Source: CAWATZ01 sp963784995
GTDB taxonomy: Bacteria > Planctomycetota > Planctomycetia > Gemmatales > Gemmataceae
Direction of reading: 5' to 3'
Length of the DNA: 64,000 bases
NCBI GenBank assembly: GCA_963784995.1
Contig: CAWATZ010000016.1
Coordinates: 248,001 to 312,000, forward strand
Part shown: positions 16,336 through 25,973 of the stretch, one piece after another
Numbering within the stretch: the stretch's first letter is position 1
How the letters are laid out: each line of letters opens with the position of its first letter
Notes under the pieces: generated by a model
Databases searched by the model: none
Told to the model about the DNA's origin: nothing
Seen by the model: only the letters and a program-made list of their open reading frames with translations
Made by a program: the position numbers and the translations under genes

Positions 16336-18727
16336 ATGCAATTCTTCCGTTTTTCCCTCGGCGCCCTTGTGGTGCTGATCGCGATAACCGCAAGTCCGGC
16401 GCAGAACCAGGACAGGAAAGCTCCCGAAGTCCCGGGGCTCAACGATCCGACTCAGCCGGGCGAGGAGTACCGGCGTTTCTTCAAGCAGCCCAAGACCGTC
16501 GCCGAGTTCTGGGCCGCCATGCAGTTCGAGATCGACATTGGCAAGTTTGACCTGGCCGCCGCCCTGCTCCGCGGCCTGCTGACCCTCAAGCCCACCGACG
16601 AGGAACTGGTCAAGATCCATGAAAAGGACGGCATGATCGCGTTCCTGAAGCTGCGCTTCATCAAACCGTGGGTCCACGTGCCGCCGTTCAACGAGGCACG
16701 CTACCTGGCGGACATCAACCGGTTGACCAAGGCCTTCGAGCCCAAGGACAAGATCGACGCGGTCCGGGAGCGGATGCAAAAGGAGAAGGCGGAACACGAC
16801 AACGCCATCAAGGTCAACGAGCAGGCCCAGAAGGACGTCGAGGAACTGATCCAGCTGGCGACGGCCGCGGTGAAAAAGCACCTCAGCGACCCGGTGCGGA
16901 TCAACAAGTATATCCAGAACCTCAAGGCCAGCCCGGAGGAGCGCGAGTACGCGCTGAAGCAACTGTACCCCTCCGGGGCCCTGGTCGTCCCCTACCTGGC
17001 GACCGAACTGAAGACTGCCAAGGACGAGGATCGCCTGGCCATCCTGGATGCCCTGACTCGCCTTTCCAGCGACCTGGTCCCGCCGCTGCTGGCCGTCCTG
17101 GACAGCGACAATCGCGAGCTGCTCAACGACGTGATGGACGTGCTGGTCAAGCGCAAGGCGGTCGAGGCGGTGCCGAGATTGTGGTTTCTGTCCGCGTCCC
17201 GAACCTACCCCCAAGACGTGCGCCGCAAGGCGACCCGGGCCCTGGCGCTGTTCCTCAATGAGAAGGAGTCCCGGTTGCCGCCGGCCCGCTCGGCCCTGCT
17301 CCAGGAGGCCGAGCGCTACTACCAGCACAAGGTGGCGTTTGCCGACCCCAGGGTGGTATCCCTGTGGCGCTGGGACGGTGAGACGGTGACGCTGACCCCC
17401 GTGCCGGCGACCAAGGCCGAGGAGTATTATGCGATCAAGTGGACCAACCAGGCCCTGCAGCTGGACCCGGCCAGTCAGCAGGCCCAGGTCCTGCTGATCA
17501 GCACCATGCTGGACAAGACCTACGAGCAGACTGGCCTGGCCTTGCCGCTGGCCCAGAGCGCCCCGCGGGTCCACGAATTGCTGGCCGCCTCCAATCCCGA
17601 GGTCATCAACCTGGTGCTGGAGCGGGCCCTGAACGATCGCCGCACCCCGGTCATTCTCGGTGCCATCCGGGCCCTGGGCGGACTGGCCGACGTGCGCATC
17701 CGCCAGGCCGGTCGCCACGGGTGCCTCGGCCCTGGTGCGTGCCCTCAACTATCCCGACCGCCGGGTCCACTTTGCCGCGGCCGAGGCCCTGCTGAACGTT
17801 CCCGGCGCCGCGGCCACGCAGCAGACGACGCGCATCGTGGACGTGCTGCGCCGTTCCCTGGCGGCGGACCCCACTGCCAGCGGCAAGCCGCGCATCCTGG
17901 TTGCTTATTTCAATCCCGACCAGGCCAACCACGTCGCCGATGCGGTGGACGGTGCCGGCTACGAGCCCGTCCGGGTCCACACCGGCCGGGAGATGATGAA
18001 ACGGCTGAACGAGACCGCCGACATCGACCTGATCCTGATGGACGAGGCCTTGCCGGACCCGGGTCTGGCCCAGCTGCTGGCCCAGCTCCGGGCCGATCGC
18101 AATGCCGGGCTGATCCCCATCCTGATGACGGCCGGCAAGGAGCGCGAGGAGAAAATGCGGCGCTGGGCGGAGCAGTTCCGCAACGTGACCGTGGTGTCGG
18201 CCAGCTTCGTTCTCGATCCGAACGACCTGAAGGCGGCCCTGGAGCGGCGGATTGTCGATCCCGGCGCCCCGCCGTTGAGTGAGGCGGAGCGGAAGGAATA
18301 CGCGGAGAAGTCGGTCTATTACCTGGCCCGGCTGTCGCTGGGCGATCCGGCCGGGTTCGACGTTCGGCCGGCCTCGACCGCGGTGGCCGACGCGCTGCGG
18401 GCGGGCAAGCTGAGCGAGGGCGGCCGGCTGGCGGCGGTGGACATGCTGGGCCGGGTGCCCGGCAGTCGGGCCCAGGCCGAGCTGGCCAACGTCGTCCTCG
18501 ACGGCCGCAACCCGGTGGGCGTGCGCCTGTCGGCCACCGCAACGCTGGTCCGGCACCTGCAAAAGCACAGCCCGACCTTGACCAAAGAGGTGATCGCCAA
18601 TCTGGAAGCGCTGCAGCTGCGACCGGACACCGACCCCAACCTGCGCGCCAACCTGGCTCTGGTGATGGGAGCGCTGCGGCCCGACCCACGCCTGGCCGGC
18701 GAACGCCTGCTGCAGTTCCAGCCGTAA
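16336..18727 (+). CDS. Exported HEAT-repeat protein with receiver-like domain, one frameshift
   Basis: About 797 residues once joined. A signal peptide (LGALVVLIAITASPAQ) is followed by a charged helical region and HEAT-type repeats (LIQLATAAVKKHL, LLAVLDSDNRELLNDVMDVLV, VRRKATRALALFL). Around codons 515-620 there is a receiver-like alpha/beta segment (RILVAYFNPDQANHVADAV and DLILMDEALPD). It keeps the central aspartate but lacks a clear acidic pair and the conserved lysine. More HEAT repeats close the protein. The frame shifts near 17700, between LADVRIRQAG and VATGASALVRAL; the two halves match one continuous planctomycete protein. Function unknown; HEAT repeats suggest protein binding. Confidence 0.75.
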
Positions 18728-18760
18728 CATCCCGCCGGCCCAGCCGTTGCCGGCACTGCC

Positions 18761-18888
18761 GAAGTAAAGATTGAACCACGAATCAACACGGATAACACTA
18801 GATCGGGAAGACAAAACAGTGCAATTTGATCTTTTCTTATCTGTGTTATCCGATAGCGTTATTAGTGCTGATTTGTTAAATCTTTACT
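18761..18888. repeat. Imperfect palindrome over the WD40 gene stop codon (family E)
   Basis: Outer arms AAGTAAAGATT (18761-18771) and AATCTTTACTT (18878-18888), with inner ACGGATAACAC/GTGTTATCC pairs, flank an AT-rich centre. The TAA stop of the minus-strand WD40 gene (18886-18884) lies inside the right arm. It lies between two convergent genes and is related to 9931-10022. Confidence 0.75.
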
Positions 18889-21800
18889 TCCGGAGTACCC
18901 GCAGCAGCACCGATTTTGCCGCATGTTCGGTGTTCTTCCCTTCACGGCGGGACAGGATGACGAAGGGGTGGTCGGTCGGCTTCACCCACGGCTCGGCGTA
19001 GATCTCGAACGTCCGGGCCGTCTCCTTCTCGGTGATCAGGATGCCGTTCAGCCCGATGTCCAGGACGCGGACGCCATGCGGCAAGCCGCGTACTTCCAGC
19101 GGCACCCGGCCCTTGAAGCCATTGCGGCGCTCGATGCGGACGCTGACACGCACCTTGCCGCCCGGCCGGATCGACACCTCGGACTGCTCCGCCGTGGTTA
19201 CCAGGTCGCCCGGCTCAATCACCTTCGGCAGTCCTCCCGTGAACTCGTGGACCACTTCCTTGCCGGCAATGGTCGCCCGGGCCAGCAGTTTCAGTGGCGG
19301 CTGGTTTGCGGGCACAGTGGCTGACGGCAGAGCGAACAGGGCGAAGCTGGTGCTGTTGTCGTTCGGCAAGACAGTCGTTTGCGGGGCGTGGAAGCCCGGT
19401 GGCAGATTCTGAAGCTCCACGCGGACCTCGCCGTCGAACTCGTCTCTGCGCTCGACGGTTACGTTGATCGGCAGCGCGCTGCCCTTGCTGACCTGCGGCA
19501 CAGAGGGACTGAACTGGACCTTGAAGTCGGGCCGGGGAGGCCGGATCGTCAGCCGATAGCTGTGCAGCGGGCTTCCGAGGCCCTGGCTGTCGCGCACGCG
19601 CACCTGGTAGACACCGTCGGCCGGCGGGTCCCACACCAGGCGCGAGTCCTTGCCGAAGCCAGCCCCGCCGTCGTCATTGCGCGCATGGAGGGTCACCACC
19701 GGCAGGCCGTTGGGCGGGAAGGTCGATCCCGGCGGATGGATGGCCACCTTGTACATCGGCTGTCCCTGCGGATGGAACGTCGGCGTCGTGCCCAGGTAGC
19801 CGACGCGCTGACCGCCAACCGCGAAGAACTGGCAATCGTCGTCCGGGTTCTTCGGCAGCGCCCGAATGCGGATCAACTCCGTGCCGACCAGGACGTGATC
19901 GTTGATCGCCAGGTTGTTCCAGCTCTCGATCCGCAGACCGCTCGCCGCCGAGTCGTGATCGCGGAAGGTCAGGTACGTCATGCTCACGCAGCGAAGCGTC
20001 GCCACCAGCACCGGTCGGCCCTCGCTGTCCAGGACCTCGATGGTGGAATCCAGCGGCGAGCCCAGCCGGCGTGCCTCCACCTCCAGGATCAAGCGCTGTC
20101 CCTTGCGCGCATGGAAACGCCAGGTGTCGGCCGCTCCCGGCGACTCCAGCCGGCCGTTGGCGGTGCCCGGGACCTCGCGCAGCGAGCCGGGGGCGTCAGC
20201 CCCCGGATTCTCCCGAGAATCCGGGGGCTGACGCCCCCGGCTCGCTGCTGCGGGAAAGACGTCCGGGAACTCTCCCACAACCACGGTTGGGTTGCCCAGC
20301 GGTTTCTCTTCCGGAGCCGAGAGGGACACGGGCAGGCGGGTGCCGGGAGCGGCCTCGCTGGGGACCTTGAAAGCGAGGGTGTTCGTGGGCAGGTTGACCC
20401 CATGCAACTGGAGGTTCACCTCGGTGCCGCGCTGCGCTCCCAACGGAAACAGCCCCGTGATGATCGGGATGGCCCCGACGTGCAGCCGGTAGCGCATGGT
20501 CCTGTCACCGCGATAATCCCGATCGCGGATGCCCAGGGCGTAGGTCCCAGCCTTCGCACAGGTAAACCCCAGCAGGCCGTTACTGCTTTCGCTCTTGACC
20601 TGTCCCTGGTCGTCGGCCAGCTGCAAGATCGGCTCGAGCTTGGAGCCAATGGCGGTGGTCAGCACCTGCACCCCGACCTGCTCGCCCTGGCGGGCTGTGA
20701 AACGGAACCAATCCATCTCGCCGGGTCGATCGATTTTGCCGACCACGGTCGCAGGCAGGTCGATCTTCGCCGCCGTGCGTGGGGATGCTCGTTGCTCGAT
20801 CTCCTCGATCGGCGAGAACAGGTCCACAATGAACGGCTGTTGTGCTGATTGCCCGGCCGCGGACTTGAGGCTGATCTGATACGTTCCCGCAGGAGTATGC
20901 GGCGGGACGGTGAGCTGCACTTCCAGAGCGGTTGTGCCCTTGCTTGCGCCGCGGGCTACGGCGCCGGGAATGGACGTGAGTGTCTCGCTGACGTCCTCGA
21001 AGTCCTTGCCCTCCAGCGTCAGCTTGATGGTCCGCCCGCGCACGCCGGTGGCCGGCGTGATCTTGTTGAGGGCCGGTGTTTTCGGTTTGCGCGGCAGCGG
21101 CTGGCTGATGACCTTCCCGGTCGCTTCTTCCAGCAAGACCAGCGCTCCATCGAACCGGCCGACCGCAAGCTGTTTCTGGTCCGGTCGGACGGCCAGGGCC
21201 AGCACCGTCTCCGGCTGGCGAGGATAGGTCAGCCGCTCGACGAGGCGATCCGCGTCCCAGGCCTTCAGGGCCCGATCCTCGCCGGCGCTGTACAGCGTCT
21301 TGCCGTCGGCGGACCAGGCGAGCCGGCTCACCGCGGCTTCATGGGCAAACGCCGAGCGGACAATCCTGGCTCCCTGGGCCGACACCTCCCAGACGCGGAT
21401 GCTCCGGTCCACGCCGGCGGCGGCGAGAGCGTGTCCCTGCGGATGCCAGGCCAGGGCGTAAATCCAGTCGCTGGCCTCGCCCAGGGTGTGCAGCCGTTTG
21501 CCCGTGGCCACGTCCCAGACCTTGACTGCCCGGTCGGCCGAGCCCGAGGCCAGCAGCTTGCCATCCGGGCTGAAGGCGACACAGTACACCGCGTCACTGT
21601 GATCGCGCAGGGAGCGCACCAGCTGCCCGCTCTTGGGGTCCCACAGGTGGATGAGCCGATCGTAACCGCAGCTGGCCAGCAGCTTGCCATCGGGACTGAA
21701 GGTCAGGTCGTAAATCAGATCCTGATGGGCCTTGATGGTTACGATCAAATCGGCCGACGGGGTGGCGGGATTGGTGGTGCGATAGATCCGCACCTCGCCC

Positions 21801-22403
21801 GCCGACCCGATGGCCCCGCTTGCCACAGCCAGGTCCTGGCCATCCTTGCTGAAGGCCACCGCCGTCACCCGCTCGCTCTGCCCATCCAGCCGGGCCAGGA
21901 TGATCCCCGTTGCCGGATCGACGAGGCAGACGACGCCCAGGCTGCCCGCCGCCAGCAGCTTGCCATCAGGGCGGTAGGCCAGCGCCGACACGGGCGGGGC
22001 CTGCTCCCGACGCGGCTTGATCGGCGGCAGGACCACGGTCGAGGTGCCGCCATCGTCCTTCGCCCCGGCAGCGACCCAGGCCCGCAACAGGGCGACCTCC
22101 TCGGCGGAGGGTTGCCGGGCCTTCTTGGGCGGCATCTTCGGTTTGGTCTTGCCCTCGACCATGCGAACGATCCGGCTGTCGTCGGGCTTGCCGGCGGTCA
22201 GGACCGGCCCATGATCGCCGCCGGCCAGCAGGCCCTTGAAGCTGCTCAGGTCCAGACCGCCCTCGGGTTCCCGGTCCGAATGGCATTCCGCAGTACCTGG
22301 CGAAAAACGGCTTGACCTGCTTGCCGTAGGTCGGCGCTTCCGCGCCGGATGCGACACCAGCAATCGAGATCAGTACCAGGCCGAGCAAGGAAAGTCGAGT
22401 CAT
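18884..22403 (-). CDS. Secreted c-type cytochrome/WD40/PPC protein, one frameshift
   Basis: About 1172 residues. The start is the ATG at 22403 (MTRLSLLGLVLISIAG, a signal peptide), followed by YGKQVKPFFARYC and ECHSDREPEGGLDL, a PSCyt1 heme site. The frame breaks exactly in this CxxCH near 22288, apparently by loss of two bases. Then come about seven WD40 repeats (for example FSPDGKLLASCGYDRLIHLWD), an IPT/TIG-like segment, two PPC-like domains (DWFRFTARQGEQ, DTWRFHARKGQR) and Ig-like C-terminal modules. The architecture is common among planctomycetes and is inferred to act outside the cytoplasm. A palindromic element is inserted in frame at 20181-20246. Confidence 0.83.
20181..20246. repeat. 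In-frame palindrome in the cytochrome/WD40 gene (family C)
   Basis: Perfect 31-base arms (20181-20211 and 20216-20246) around a 4-base loop. On the minus strand it is read as ASRGRQPPDSRENPGADAPGS, between an IPT-like segment and a PPC-like domain. The core matches the in-frame element at 5427-5503. Confidence 0.93.
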
Positions 22404-22737
22404 GGCAGTGGACCCGCTGTGCGGGTGCCCCCTCGGAAAAGACGCGGCGAGCGCGGCAGGTGGAGCAGCGCTCGCCGATTGCACCCGGCAGCTCACGCAG
22501 CCGGTTCGCCGGCACAAGGGCGGGGGAGTGTCGCGATCCTTTCTCGGAGCAGGATGCTGAACTCTCCAGCAGAACCAGGATAGCAGGTCGCTGCGGCCTG
22601 GCTCCAGAAGAATTTCGCTTTCCGACCATTTTACCACTTTGCCGGCCACCCCCCCGGCGTCAGCCGGGGAGAAGCGCAGGTCCGTTCAAGTTGAATGAGC
22701 ATGCGCACCGATGTTCACATGTGAAAGGAGAACACCG
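22404..22737. other. Divergent gap, no gene seen
   Basis: A 334-bp region between the divergent WD40 and VRR-NUC genes. On the minus strand GTGGTAAAATGG (near 22630) could serve as a -10 region for the WD40 gene. No RNA gene or palindrome of note is visible. Confidence 0.4.
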
Positions 22738-23184
22738 ATGGGAATTCGGAACAAGGAAATCGACCTGGTGCGGGCCTGTCTGGAGTGGCTGGCCCTGAAG
22801 CGGATCAAGGCCTGGCGCAGCAACAACACGGGAGTCTTCGATCCGGTGAAGAAGGTGTACAGGACGTTCCAGGGCTTGCGGGGCGTCTCGGACATTTTGG
22901 GCATCGTGCCGCGGACGGTGGAGTTGGATGGCGAGCGCATGACGTTCGGTCTTTTCCTGGCGCTCGAGGTGAAGCGGCCCGGCGAAACCTTGCGGGCGGA
23001 ACAGGAGCAGTTCCTGGAGGAAGTCCGGCAGCGCGGCGGCATCGGACTGTGCATCCGCTCGCTGACCGAGCTGGAGCAGCAGCTGGAACCGTTCCTGGAA
23101 GTCAGGCGTGCGGCATTCCCATGTCAAGCAAATGCACTCGGCCCAGCCAGGGCCGGCCCGCCGGTTCCAGAAAGCCCTTCTTGA
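22738..23184 (+). CDS. VRR-NUC domain nuclease-like protein
   Basis: A 148-residue protein of the VRR-NUC branch of PD-(D/E)XK nucleases. The catalytic residues are D52 (GVSDILG), E77 and K79 (LALEVKR), then the conserved Q in RAEQEQFLEEVRQRGG. Stand-alone VRR-NUC proteins are often phage or mobile-element nucleases acting on branched or damaged DNA. The start at 22738 has AAAGGAG 8 bases upstream. The final ~25 residues overlap the end of the convergent nnrE gene (23102-23184) and look like low-quality extension, so the natural stop codon may have been lost. Confidence 0.75.
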   Translation: MGIRNKEIDLVRACLEWLALKRIKAWRSNNTGVFDPVKKVYRTFQGLRGVSDILGIVPRTVELDGERMTFGLFLALEVKRPGETLRAEQEQFLEEVRQRGGIGLCIRSLTELEQQLEPFLEVRRAAFPCQANALGPARAGPPVPESPS

Positions 23185-23749
23185 GGGCCGCGACGGTGGC
23201 GGTGTGGGTTGCCCGCACGGTCGGACCCAGAGGCTGCCCGGTGTCGCAGTCCAGCCCGCTGGGAATGTCCACCGCCAGGACCCGGGCCGGACTGTCGTTG
23301 ATCGCCGCCACGATCCGATCGAAGGGCGGGCGTAACACGCCCTTCAAGCCGCTGCCGAACAGGGCATCCACAATCCAGTCCGCCAGGCTCAGTTCCTGAC
23401 GTAACGCGGTATCGTCCAGGGGGTCCATCGGAATGGTCGTTACCGGGAAGCCGCTGCGGTGCAGGATCTGGTAATTGACCTCGGCATCGCCGGTCAGTTC
23501 CTCGGGGCGGGCGAAGAGCAGCACCCGCACTGCCACACCGGCATTGTGCAGATGCCGAGCGATGACAAAGCCATCGCCGCCGTTGTTGCCCCGGCCGCAG
23601 CAGACCACGACCAGTCCCTGGATTCCCAGCGACCGCAGCAGCTCGGCGATGCCCCGGCCGGCGTTCTCCATCAGCACCACGCCCGGGATGCCCAGGTCCA
23701 GCATCGCCCGCTGATCCAGAGCGCGAGCCTCTTCCCGACTCAGCAGCAT
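23102..23749 (-). CDS. nnrE: NAD(P)H-hydrate epimerase (YjeF N-terminal domain)
   Basis: A 215-residue protein that interconverts R- and S-NAD(P)HX so that the dehydratase can repair it. Seen: MENAGRGIAE, the glycine-rich CGRGNNGGDGFVIARHL at 51-67, and DIPSGLDCDTG near 160-170. Only the epimerase domain is present; the C-terminal dehydratase domain found in some bacterial fusions is absent. GGGGGAAG precedes the ATG at 23749. The gene begins three bases after the corrected stop codon of the BNR-repeat gene, so the two are probably coupled. Confidence 0.9.
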   Translation of the reverse strand: MLLSREEARALDQRAMLDLGIPGVVLMENAGRGIAELLRSLGIQGLVVVCCGRGNNGGDGFVIARHLHNAGVAVRVLLFARPEELTGDAEVNYQILHRSGFPVTTIPMDPLDDTALRQELSLADWIVDALFGSGLKGVLRPPFDRIVAAINDSPARVLAVDIPSGLDCDTGQPLGPTVRATHTATVAALKKGFLEPAGRPWLGRVHLLDMGMPHA

Positions 23750-23752
23750 CGT

Positions 23753-24774
23753 TCACTTCCCCCGTTCCATCCGGTACAACTCTGAGCCCATCTTCATCAG
23801 GTAGAGCGATGTTGTGAACCGGGATCGTACTCCATCCAGGTCAAGGGCGAGATCCCCTTGAATCCTTCCGGAGGGGCGATGGGCTTGCTCCAGTTAGCCC
23901 CACCGTCGCTGCTTTCGATGATCCCGGAGTTCGTGAGCAGGAAAAGGTGCTTGTCGTCCTTGCCGAAGATGGGACCGAATCGGCCGTCCTTCACGTCGCA
24001 AACCTTCTTCCAGCTTTCGCCCTTGTCGGTCGTGGTCAGGAGCGCTCCGCCCACGAGCCAGTAAAGCCTGTCCTTGTGCCAGCGGGGCAGGGCCCGGGCG
24101 TACCAGTCGCCGCACGGCTGGAAGGTCTTGCCACCATCGGTGGTGCGCAGCAGACCCGGTTTCGGCCGATCCTTGGTCTTTGCCTGGGCCACAACCGCCG
24201 TCTTGCTGTCGAACACCCAGACCGGGCCGTAGCCTTTGCCGACCTCGTCGAAGCTCTTGCCGCCGTCATTCGATCGCAGCAGCAGATCGCCGGACTCGTG
24301 CTTGAGGGCGAAGATCAGCTTCATCTCCGGATCGGTCCAGTCCACCGCACACCAATCGACATGGCTCGATTTCTTGTCCAGGGCCTGCCAGCTGCCGCCG
24401 CCGTCCCGGCTGACGACGATCGGCGAACCGTAGACCAGGGCCGATACCAGGGTCTTGCCAGGGCCGACCGGATCGAGCATCAGACAGCCCGGCCACTCGG
24501 TTCGGCCCTTGATCGTCTGCATTCCCAGGTGCTTCCAGGACTTGCCCTGGTCCGCGGAGCGATAGAAGCCCTTGTCGCTCAGATTGACGATGACGTTGCC
24601 GGTCTTGTGATCGACCACCACGCCGCAGAGCCCACCGTAGCCGGGCTTCTCGGTCTTGAGCAGCTCTGTGGTCACGGGCTGCCACTCCGCGGCCTTGACT
24701 TCCGCGGTGCCGATGCTGAATACGATCAGGGGAAGAAGCCAGCGGGGGCCGGGAAACAGCTGGGAGGCAATCAT
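23753..24774 (-). CDS. Exported BNR/sialidase-like beta-propeller protein, one frameshift
   Basis: About 340 residues. A signal peptide (WLLPLIVFSIGTAEVKA) is followed by BNR/Asp-box repeats such as YRSADQGKSWKHLG, VSRDGGGSWQAL, LRSNDGGKSFDEVG, TTTDKGESWKKV and ESSDGGANWSKP. These form a sialidase- or Ycf48-type propeller; no glycosidase residues can be assigned. The start at 24774 has GAGGA upstream. The frame shifts near 23818, after WMEYDPGS. The other frame then reads LYLMKMGSELYRMERGK and stops at 23753, directly before nnrE. The raw frame would stop earlier, at 23797. Confidence 0.75.
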
Positions 24775-24990
24775 GAGGGAAGTCCTCACACGGGGTCGAT
24801 ACGCACAATGCGGACGCGGGGAAGCGGGGCTCTGTCCATTGTCATAGCAGGGAACAAGGGGAACGGCGAGAAGCCGAGCAAGGAGAGAACGCAATGAGCG
24901 AGGAGCGAATTGTGCAACCGTCCCAGGGAAGGCTGTTTCAGCCCCGCTTCCGTGGCCAGGGGTGGCCCCCACCGCGGGGCCGGCAGCGCA

Positions 24991-25076
24991 GGAACACTAA
25001 TCCGCGCTAATCTGCGCTAATCGAAGGAAGGAGAGCCGCATGCCGATTAGTGTGGATTAGCGTGGATTAGTGTTCC
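24991..25076. repeat. Palindrome of GGATTAG words (family D)
   Basis: Arms of about 33 bases beginning GGAACACTAATC and ending GGATTAGTGTTCC, with a few mismatches. It fills much of the 321-bp gap 24775-25095, which shows nothing else. A close second copy lies at 60026-60111. Confidence 0.88.
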
Positions 25077-25095
25077 GATCTCTCGGCTGGCCACG

Positions 25096-25599
25096 GTGGC
25101 TCCCACAGTCTTCCACGGCGGTTTCGTCGGCCAGATCCTGGCTTTGCTCAAGGCTCGCAAGGCCAGCCGGACGGCGTTTGTGCAGCGGCTGGACCGGACG
25201 GTGAACAGGATCGAGGAGCTGACCGACGAGGTACAGCGGCGTCTGGAGCTATTGGATTTCATCGAGGGCTTCGTGTATCATGCCCGCAATCCGAGCGAAC
25301 ACCCCCTGCTGCACCAGCGCATCAATGAGGCTCTGCGGTATACCGAGGATCGACTGGAGGTAGAGATGGCACGACGAATGATGTCAGACATCCATCGAGA
25401 GGAAGGCCGACTCGAAGGCGTTCTGGCGGATCGGAAGCGGACGTTGCTGGAGGGGGTGCCGCTGCGCTTCGGGTCATTGCCCCCGCAGATCGAACAGGCG
25501 ATCCGGATGAATCAGAACGCTGACCAACTCGCCGAGTGGGTACGGCGCTTGATGACCGCGAAGGATATCGCTGATGTCGGTATCGTTCCTCCGGGCTGA
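25096..25599 (+). pseudogene. Rpn-like protein, N-terminally truncated
   Basis: A 167-codon reading frame without the nuclease half. It starts in frame from an unconvincing GTG next to palindrome sequence. The visible part is helical (FVQRLDRTVNRIEEL, RRLELLDFIEGFVYHARNP) and ends in a tail that includes RRMMSDIHREEG, LRFGSLP and ADVGI. The tail resembles the C-terminal module of Rpn-like proteins (compare 12427-13326). The gene is likely a 5'-deleted remnant, with its tail still translatable (see next entry). Confidence 0.5.
25366..25599 (+). CDS. Rpn-type C-terminal tail, 77 residues, own ribosome-binding site
   Basis: Inside the truncated Rpn-like frame, GGAGGT sits 4 bases before ATG 25366, giving MARRMMSDIHREEG... 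to ADVGIVPPG. At 77 residues it equals the orphan tail at 12146-12379 in length. A separate small product is inferred; it is not proven. Confidence 0.4.
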   Translation: MARRMMSDIHREEGRLEGVLADRKRTLLEGVPLRFGSLPPQIEQAIRMNQNADQLAEWVRRLMTAKDIADVGIVPPG

Positions 25600-25624
25600 G
25601 GAAGAGAATCGCTTGGAGATGCAA

Positions 25625-25924
25625 ATGGCTCGACGAATGATGCCAGACATTCATCGCGAGGAAGGCGCTCTCGTGGCAAGGAAGCGGATTCTGCTGATGC
25701 AGTTGCGGCTGCGCTTCGGGCCATTGCCCACCGAGACGGAACGGGCGATCAATGCGACGGAAGATGCCAACCTGCTTGAGGAATGGCTGTGCCGCTTTGC
25801 AACTGCCACCACTCTCGAAAGCATCGGCATCGTGTTTCTGTCAAACAATTCCCCACGGACTTCGTACGGGGCCTACGCACGCGAACAGGAATGGATGCTC
25901 ACCAATCCCAATCGTTGGTATTGA
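25625..25924 (+). CDS. Second tandem Rpn-type tail copy
   Basis: A repeat of the preceding tail: MARRMMPDIHREEG, LRLRFGPLPTE and TTLESIGI align with the first copy. GGAG lies 6 bases before ATG 25625. The ORF runs on for about 28 codons into a partial palindrome (25854-25953), so its natural end is lost. It could be a remnant or a small functional protein. Confidence 0.4.
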   Translation: MARRMMPDIHREEGALVARKRILLMQLRLRFGPLPTETERAINATEDANLLEEWLCRFATATTLESIGIVFLSNNSPRTSYGAYAREQEWMLTNPNRWY

Positions 25925-25953
25925 CCCGTGCCCAGCCCTGTACGAAGTCCGTG
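25854..25953. repeat. Imperfect inverted repeat at the tail-array end
   Basis: CACGGACTTCGTACGGGG (25854-25871) faces CCCTGTACGAAGTCCGTG (25936-25953), with one mismatch, over a 64-base centre. It lies at the junction between the second tail copy and the 3' end of the convergent kinase gene. Confidence 0.65.
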
Positions 25954-25973
25954 CAGCACAGCTCCTTGGGAGA

